64,000 bases of DNA from Microglena sp. YARC. Lineage: Eukaryota; Chlorophyta; Chlorophyceae; Chlamydomonadales; Chlamydomonadaceae. Shown piece by piece: positions 26,706 through 34,948 of the stretch. The notes below the pieces were generated by a model. The model searched no databases, was not told the origin of the DNA, and worked only from the letters and a program-made list of their open reading frames with translations. Position 1 is the stretch's first letter. Each line of letters starts with the position of its first letter. The position numbers and the translations under genes were made by a program. Where the stretch lies: assembly GCA_022414725.1 (NCBI GenBank), contig CM039465.1, positions 19,261,114 through 19,325,113 on the forward strand, read 5' to 3'.

Positions 26706-28160
26706 CCCTTACTCACATGCACACAGTCAAGAATATGTCCCCCTTTGCAAAATATCTAACACATGCCCACTTCCTTACTAAAAATATACCCCACCCCCAC
26801 CCCCAGCCCCAGGACCTGGGTAACATATCGGGTTACGTCCTTGTATGTACCCCCCCTACCGAGATGTATCACACATACCATTCCAACTCAACCCAAGCCA
26901 GACACACAGCCTCCACACATTTCTGAATCCCTCCTTGCCCCTCACCCCACCCCATGTACACACTTTCTCTTTCTTCCCCCTCCCCTCGCCCCAAGCATCC
27001 CCACCCATGGTGGGTCAACCTGCAGCTGTTGATTTGACCAGGAAGTTCCAGCCAGTCTTCTATCGCAACATGCTAAGCAACCGATGTATCAATGCTTGAA
27101 ACAATGAAAAGAGATTGGATGAGGGGTGCAAGGGCCATATCGCGATTCTATGGTATAAATCTTCGACTTCCGTCCGATCAACACCTGCTGAATCAAAAAT
27201 CGCAGCGCCATGCTTAACGATCATCGATACAATGAAAAGAGATTGCATAGATAGGATTAGCGGTCCAAGTGTGAGAAATGGGAAGGAAATGGCTGCTCGC
27301 ATCCACTGGCTGCCAATGTGACACAATTGTTGCACAGGCATGGTGAAAGTGCGCATGCGTGAAGTGAATGGTGGCAACGCTCGCAGGCGGAAGAGCGCTG
27401 TGGATAGAATGGGCGCCTGACGAGAACAATGAGAACTCAGAATGTATTTTGAGAATTCGAATGCCCCTGGCTCTTCATGCGAGAGTCTGGGTGAGGAACA
27501 GGGGAGGGAGGTATGGATGCCTAGGCACACATATCGCTGGTGAGAAAGAATTGCGCATGATTGGGGAAAGAGATTTGAAGTTCCGGGGTTGCGAGAAAGT
27601 TGCGAGTATCTATTTCCATTTTCGCTCCTATGCTCTTCGGCATGTAGAGCTCGCCTTTCGCTGTGAAGAGCTCGCTGGCTGGCTGTATTCGTCGCCCGTG
27701 TGCCTACATCTTGTTGATTGTGCGCATTTATGGCATCGAGGAGCAAAAGATTATAGACAATTAGTCTGAGCGCCATTACTGGTTTTAACACTCAGATAGA
27801 ATGCGGAATAGATTATCGCTTCGCATTCATCTGCTCTGCCATTTTTCGAAATCTGGGTAGGGATTTGGATGGGTATTCGGCTCAGTCAAAAAGGCGGAGA
27901 GGGCGATGGCGCCCAGGTGTAATCTTGATGCATGCTGAAAACTCAAGTGGGGATTTGAATTTTACGCACTCGGAGTCGACTCAGTCATGATAAGCTATTA
28001 CTAACCCGCGAATTCAGCCGATAGCCAGGGCAGGGTGGGTGATTCGCTATGAGTATATCGGTAATTAAGCCAAAGCCAGCTAGCGTCGGCATGAAAAGTT
28101 CGCATGAAAAGTTCGCGAACTTTTCTCAGAAATCCGTGTATGTCTTTATATACATAGATG

Positions 28161-28191
<31 letters not shown>

Positions 28192-31100
28192 CTCTTCCGA
28201 CACCCACACACACATAAAGACCCGCACATACAAGCACACACACCTGGCACACCTGCTCCCCCGCACGACCCCCCTCCTCCCCCTCCCTCCCTCAGACACA
28301 CACACACACACAGGTGTTAGACCCTGTGCAACACAAGCAGGCAGAGCTGAGGCGGGAAGAGGATGAGGTGGATTTTGGTCCCTTGCCTGTGTGGGCCCCC
28401 CTACCACTGCTGGCTGAGGCTACATTGGCTGCAGTTCAGGATGTAGACAAGGTGAGGTGCTGAGGATAGGGATGGGGATGGGGACAATTTTGATGCTGGT
28501 GATGAGGAGGGAGGAGGGTGGTGGTGAGGAGGAGGAGGAGGAGGTAGAGGTGGACACAGCTTCATTGCCTGTGTGGGTCCCCCTACCACTGCTGGCTGAG
28601 GCTACATTGGCTACAGTTCAGGATGTAGACAAGGTGAGGAGCTGAGGATAGAGGTGAGGACGATGATGGTGGTGGTGGTGGTGAGGAGGAGGAGGCTGAG
28701 GGTGGTGGTGAGGAGGAGGAGGCTGAGGGTGGTGGTAAGGAGGATGAGGCTGAGGGTGGTGGTGGTGGTGAGGAGGAGGATGGTGGTGGTGGTGAGGAGG
28801 AGGAGGCTGAGGGTGGTGGTGGTGAGGAGGAGGAGGATGGTGGTGGTGGCGAGGAGGAGGAGGCTGAGGGTGGTGGTGAGGGAGAGGAGGCTGAGGAGGG
28901 TGGTGGTGTGGAGGAGGAGGCTGAGGTTGGTGGTGAGGAGGAGGAGGCTGAGGAGGAGGGTGGTGGTGAGGAGGAGGAGGATGGTGGTGGTGGTGAGGAG
29001 GAGGAGGATGGTGGTGGTGGTGAGGAGGAGGAGGCTGAGTAGGGTGGTGGTGAGGAGGAGGTTGATGGTGGTGGTGGTGGTGAGGAGGAGGCTGAGGGTG
29101 GTGGTGAGGAGGAGGAGGAGAAGGGTGGTGGTGAGGAGGAGGAGGAGGAGGATGGTGGTGGTGAGTAGGAGGAGGCTGAGGGTGGTGGTGAGGAGGAGGA
29201 GGAGAAGGGTGGTGGTGAGGAGGAGGAGGCTGAGGGTGGTGGTGAGGAGGAGGAGGCTGAGGGTGGTGGTGAGGAGGAGGAGGAGGCTGAGGGTGGTGGT
29301 GAGGAGGAGAAGGCTGAGGGTGGTGGTGAGGAGGAGGAGGCTGAGGGTGGTGGTGAGGAGGAGGAGGAGAAGGGTGGTGGTGAGGAGGAGGAGGCTGAGG
29401 GTGGTGGTGAGGAGGAGGAGGAGGGTGGTGGTGGTGAGGAGGAGGAGGATGGTGGTGGTGGTGAGGAGGAGGAGGCTGAGGGTGGTGGTGGTGAGGAGGA
29501 GGAGGATGGTGGTGGTGGTGAGGAGGAGGAGGCTGAGGGTGGTGGTGAGGAGGAGGAGGCTGAGGAGGTGGTGGTGAGGAGGAGGAGGAGGGGGTGGTGG
29601 TGCTGAGGAGGAGGAGGATGGTGGTGGGTGGTGTGTGAGGAGGTGAGGAGGAAATGGTGGTGGTGGTGAGGAGGAGGAGGAGGCTGAGGGTGGTGGTGAG
29701 GAGGAGGAGGCTGAGGAGGGTGGTGGTGAGGAGGAGGAGGATGGGGGTGGTGGTGAGGAGGAGGAGGCTGAGGGTGGTGGTGAGGAGGAGGAGGAAGTGA
29801 TGGGTGTGGTGGTGAGGAGGAGGAGGCTGAGGTGGTGGTGAGGAGGAGGAGGCTGAGGAGGGTGGGCGTGAGGAGGAGAAGAGGATGGTGGTGGTGGTGA
29901 GGAGGAGGAGGCTGAGGGTGGTGGTGAGGAGGAGGAGGATGATGGTGGTGGTGGTGAGGAGGAGGAGGCTGAGGGTGGTGGTGAGGAGGAGGAGGAGGAG
30001 GGTGGTGAGGAGGAGAGAGGAGGAGGGGTGGTGAGGAGGAGGAGGAGGAGGTGAAGGTGGTGTGAGGAGGAGGAGGCTGAGGGTGTGGTGAGGAGAGGAG
30101 GAGGCTGAGGGTGGTGAGGAGGGAGGAGGAGGAGGTGGTGGTGAGGAAGGAGGAGGATGGTGGGTGGTGGTGAGGAGGAGGAGGGCTGAGGGTGGTGGTG
30201 AGAGGAGGAGGAGGAGGAGGAGGTGGGGTGGTGGTGAGGAAGGAGGAGGAGGAGGTGGTGGTGAGAGGAGGAGGCTGTGGTGGTGTGAGAGGAGGAGGCT
30301 GAGGGGTGGTGGTGAGGAAGGAAGCTGGTGAGGAGGAGGAGGCTGAGGGTGGTGGTGAGGAGGAGGAAGATGGTGGTGGTGGTGAGGAGGGAGGAAGAGG
30401 AGGAGAGTGGGGGTGGTGAGTAGGATGATTATGAGGATGAGGAGGGGTTAGTATGATGATGATGAGGAGGAGGAGGAGGAGGGTGGTCCTGAGGATGATG
30501 ATAATGAGGAGATGGAGGCTGTCATGATGATGATGATGATGATGATGATGAGAACGTGGAGGTGGACACAGCTTCCTTGCCTGCGCCGGTCCCCCTACCG
30601 CTGCTGGCTGAGGCTACCCTGGCTGCAGTTCAGGATGCAGACAAGGTGTGGTGATGAGGCTGAGGACGGAGATGGGGACAATTTTGATGCTGATAATGAT
30701 GACGATGAGGGTGGTGTGATGAGAGGCGGATGAGGGTGGTGGTGATGAGGGAGGAGGAGGAGGTGTGGTGATGAGGGAGGAGGAGGAGGGTGGTGGTGAT
30801 GAGGGAGGAGGATGAGGGTGGTGGTGATGAGGGAGGAGGATGAGGGTGGTGGTGATGAGGGAGGAGGTTGAGAGTGGTGGAGATGAGGGAGGAGGAGGAG
30901 GGTGGTGGTGATGAGGAGGAGGTTGAGGGTAGTGGTGATGAGGGGGAGGATGAGGGTGGCAGTGATGAGGGAGGAGGAGGGTGGTGGTGAGAGACGAGGA
31001 GGAGGTGGTAGTGTGAGGGAGGAAGATGAGGTGGTGGTGATGAGGGAGGAGGAGGAGGGTGGTGGTGATGAGGAGGAGGAGGAGGGTGGTGGTGATGAGG

Positions 31101-33264
31101 GAGGAGGATGAGGGTGGTGGTGATGAGGAGGAGGAGGAGGAGGGTGGTGGTGATGAGGGAGGAGGATGAGGGTGGTGGTGATGAGGAGGAGGAGGAGGGT
31201 GGTGGTGATGAGGGAGGAGGTTGAGGTGGTGGTGATGAGGAGGAGGAGGAGGAGGGTGGTGGTGCATGAGGGAGGAGGGAGGTGTGGTGATGATGAGGAG
31301 GAGGAGGGTGGTGATGATGAGGGAGGAAGATGAGGGTGGTGGTGATGAGGAGGAGGATGAGGGTGGTGGTGATGAGGGAGGTGGCTGAGGGTGGTGGTGA
31401 TGAGGAGGAGGAGGTAGAGGTGGACACAGCTTCCTTGCCTGTGTGGGTCCCCCTTCCGCTGCTGGCTGTGGCTACCATGGCTGCAGTTCAGGATGTAGAC
31501 ATGGTGAGGTGATGGGGGTGGGGATGATGGTGGTGAGGAGGAGGAGGAGGAGGAGGCGGAGGGTGGTGGTTGTGAGTTGGGAGGAGGATGAGGGTAGTGG
31601 TGGTGAGGAGGAGGAGCAGGAGGATGGTGGTGGTGAGGAAGAGGGAGGAGGAGGAAAGTGGGGGTGGTGAGTATGATGATGATAAGGAGGAGGAGTGGTG
31701 AGTATGCTGAGGAGGAGGAGGAGGAGGTGGAGGTGGTCGTGATGATGATGATGAGAAGGTGGAGGATGAGGTGGACACAGATTCCTTGCCTATATCGGTC
31801 CCCCTACCGCTGCTGGCTGAGGCTACCCTGGCTGCAGTTAAGGATGTAGACAAGGTGTGGTGATGGTGATGGGGATGATTTTGATGATAGTGTTGAGGAG
31901 GAAGATGGTGATGGTGGTGGTGGTGAGTGGGGAGGAGGAGGAGGATGGTGGTGGTGGTGGTGAGGAGGAAGATAGTAGTGGTGAGGATGATGATGAGGAG
32001 GAGGTGGAGGTGGGTAATGAACATCACAAACAAACAAATTTACATGTGTGTCGTACTTGTTCAATGAAGGTTTGTGTGAATGGTGTCTGTGCATTGGGAG
32101 ATCTATTCACCATCCTCCTCCTGCAATTGTCCATTATAGGCTCGTGCGAATGGTGTCCGTGCACTGGGAGCTCTATTCACCATCATCCGCCTTTGAAGCA
32201 AAAGCAGCGCGAGCAACGGTGGAGACTAATGAGCATCACAAATAAAGTTACATTATTGCCGTAATTGTCCATTATAGGCTCGTGCGAATGGTGTCCGTGC
32301 ACTGGGAGCTCTATTCACCATCATCCGCCCTTGAAGAAAAAGCAGCACGAGCTACCGTGAAGACTAATGAGCATCACAAACAAAGTGATATTATTGCGGT
32401 AATTGTCCATTGTAGTTTCTTGTGAATGGTGATAGCGCACTTGGTGGGAGCTATATTCACCATCCTCCGCCTGTAGTTGTCCATTGCAGGCTTGTGCAAA
32501 TGGTGTCCGTGCACTGAGAGCTCTATTCACCATCATCTGCCCCTTTAGCAAAAGCAGCGCGAGCGATGGTGGAGAGTAATGAGCATCACAAACAAAGTTA
32601 CATTACTGCTGTAATTGTCCATTGTAGGTTCGTGCGAATGGTGTCCATGCACTTGGTGGGAGCTCTATTCACCATCATCTGCCCCATTAGCAAAAGCAGC
32701 GCGAGCGATGGTGGAGACTAATGAGCATCACAAACAAAGTTACATTACTGCTGTAATTGTCCATTATAGGTTTGTGCGAATGGTGTCCATGCACTTGGTG
32801 GGAGCTCTATTCACCATCATCTGCCCCATTAGCAAAAGCAGCGCGAGCGACGGTGGAGACTTATGAGTATCACAAACAAAGTGATATTATTGCTGTAATT
32901 GTCCATTATAGGTTTATGCGAATGGTGTCCGTGCACTTGGTGGGAGCTCTATTAACCATCCTCCGCCTGTTATTGTCCACTGTAGGTTCGTGCGAATGGT
33001 GTCCGTGCACTGGGAGCTCTATTCACCATCATCCGCCCCTTTAGCAAAAGCAGCACCAGCCACAGTGGAGCTGAAGAGGAGATGTGGGATATGGATGCGT
33101 GGCTGGACACCGCCATAGGCTGCCTCCAGTCGTGCCTGACCACCGGCAACATGAAGGCGCAGTGGAATGCTTGCTTTGCAACACATGGTCTGCTCCGGAG
33201 CGAGTCCTTAATGGCAGATCCAAAGATGGTGCCCAGAGGTGGGGTGTCCGTGGGCGGGTGTGTG

Positions 33265-33302
<38 letters not shown>

Positions 33303-33697
33303 CTGAAGTGGGAAACTTTGTGTGGGAAACTAACTTTCTAATTAGCTAGCTAGCTAGTTAGTTAGTTAGCTTTTGAAAGCGCAGTTGACTGCATGCTTTG
33401 CAACACACGGTCTGCTCAGGAGCGAGACCCTTATGCAGATCCAAGGATGGTGCCTAGAGGTGGGGTGTCCGTGGGCGGGGGAGGGGGGCTGAATTGGGAA
33501 ATTTGTGGTGGGAAACTAACTAACTAACTATCTCTCTATCTAGCTAATTAGTTAGAAAGTTAGTTAGTTAGTTAGTTAGTTAGTTTTGAAAGCGCAGTGG
33601 AATGCATGCTTTGCAATACACGGTCTGCTCCAGAGCGAGTCCCTGATGGCAGATCCAAGGATGGTGCCTAGAGGTGTGGTGTCCGTGGGATGTTTGT

Positions 33698-33751
<54 letters not shown>

Positions 33752-34917
33752 GGCTAGCTGACTGACTGACTGACTGACTGACTTAATGGCTGGCTAGCTG
33801 GCTAGCTGGCTAGCTAACTTACTTACTTACTCACGAACTGACTTTCGAACTAATGAAGGAACGAAATATGTTGTACCACCTCCAGGCACAACGCTTCTGC
33901 TGCTCCTTGTCATGGTTGTCAGGGACAGCTCCAACTTCAAAATCAGGACACATGCTGCGTCCGCTATAGCCGCTCCCACCACACGTGCTGCTTATGACTC
34001 CGTGTATGCCGACGCCCTTTTCGTGGTGGCATCAGCTCTAGAGTCCCTGGAGCAAGGAGAAAAGGAGGGGGGGGCACAGGAGCTTGCCCCAGGCGTGGGC
34101 GAAGCCCTCCCCTTGGAGACCAGGGGCCCACACGGGACCTCCTCGTCTTCCAGAGGGGGAGCCACGGTACTGCCTCGAATGCGTCAAGGGGTGCATGGGG
34201 GGGGCGCGTCCTCATCAAGGGGGGGAGGGGGGGGCGCGTCCTCTTCAAGCGCTGGCCCAGAGCGAGAGGCTGAGGAGGAGGGGATTGCCCACAACTACCG
34301 CTACGTCAGCGGTCTCATCAGCCAGTTGCGCAGGACCCTGATGCATCTTCTGGGGCTTGCTGACAGATCGGACGGGGTTAGACTGCGGGAGGCCGCCGGG
34401 AGGCGGGTGCAGTATTTGCACCTGCTTCTGCTGCACATCGCGGCCAACGAGCTTCAGGTGGGGTGGGGTGTGTGGGGAGGGGTGATATGTGTGTGTCTGC
34501 TTCTGCTGCACATTGTGGCCAGCAAGCTACAGGTGGGGTGGGGTGAGAGGGGAGGGGTGATATGTGTGTGTCTGCTTCTGCTGCACATTGTGGCCAGCAA
34601 GCTACAGGTGGGGTGGGGTGAGTGGGAGGGTGATATCTGTGTCTGTGTCTGGGGTGGTGTGTGTGTGGGGGGGGGGGGGGGGGGGGGGGGATGTGTGTGT
34701 GTGTGTCTGTTTGTCTGGGGGGGGACAGGTGGGGGATCGCACTGTGTAGTGGTCATGCTTATTATATTTAAATAAGTGTGACTCCCAACCCTCATGCCAA
34801 ACAAGATTCAACCAACCCTAATACCCCCTACTACCCTTTGGCCCTACCCTCCTTAGGTCTGGCGTGGAGAACTGATGGAACTGACTTGTTTACCCCTGCC
34901 CCATGTATGTATGTATG

Positions 34918-34948
<31 letters not shown>

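Noticed and set aside
28654..29577. A 307-codon plus-strand ORF of Arg/Val repeats
   Set aside because: It is a frame of the GGTGGTGAGGAGGAGG array, out of frame with the exon copies. No domain and pure low complexity.
30614..31478. Minus-strand ORFs of His/Pro/Ser repeats over 200 codons
   Set aside because: Complement of the purine-rich array in the HEATR6-like gene. No start context or domain.
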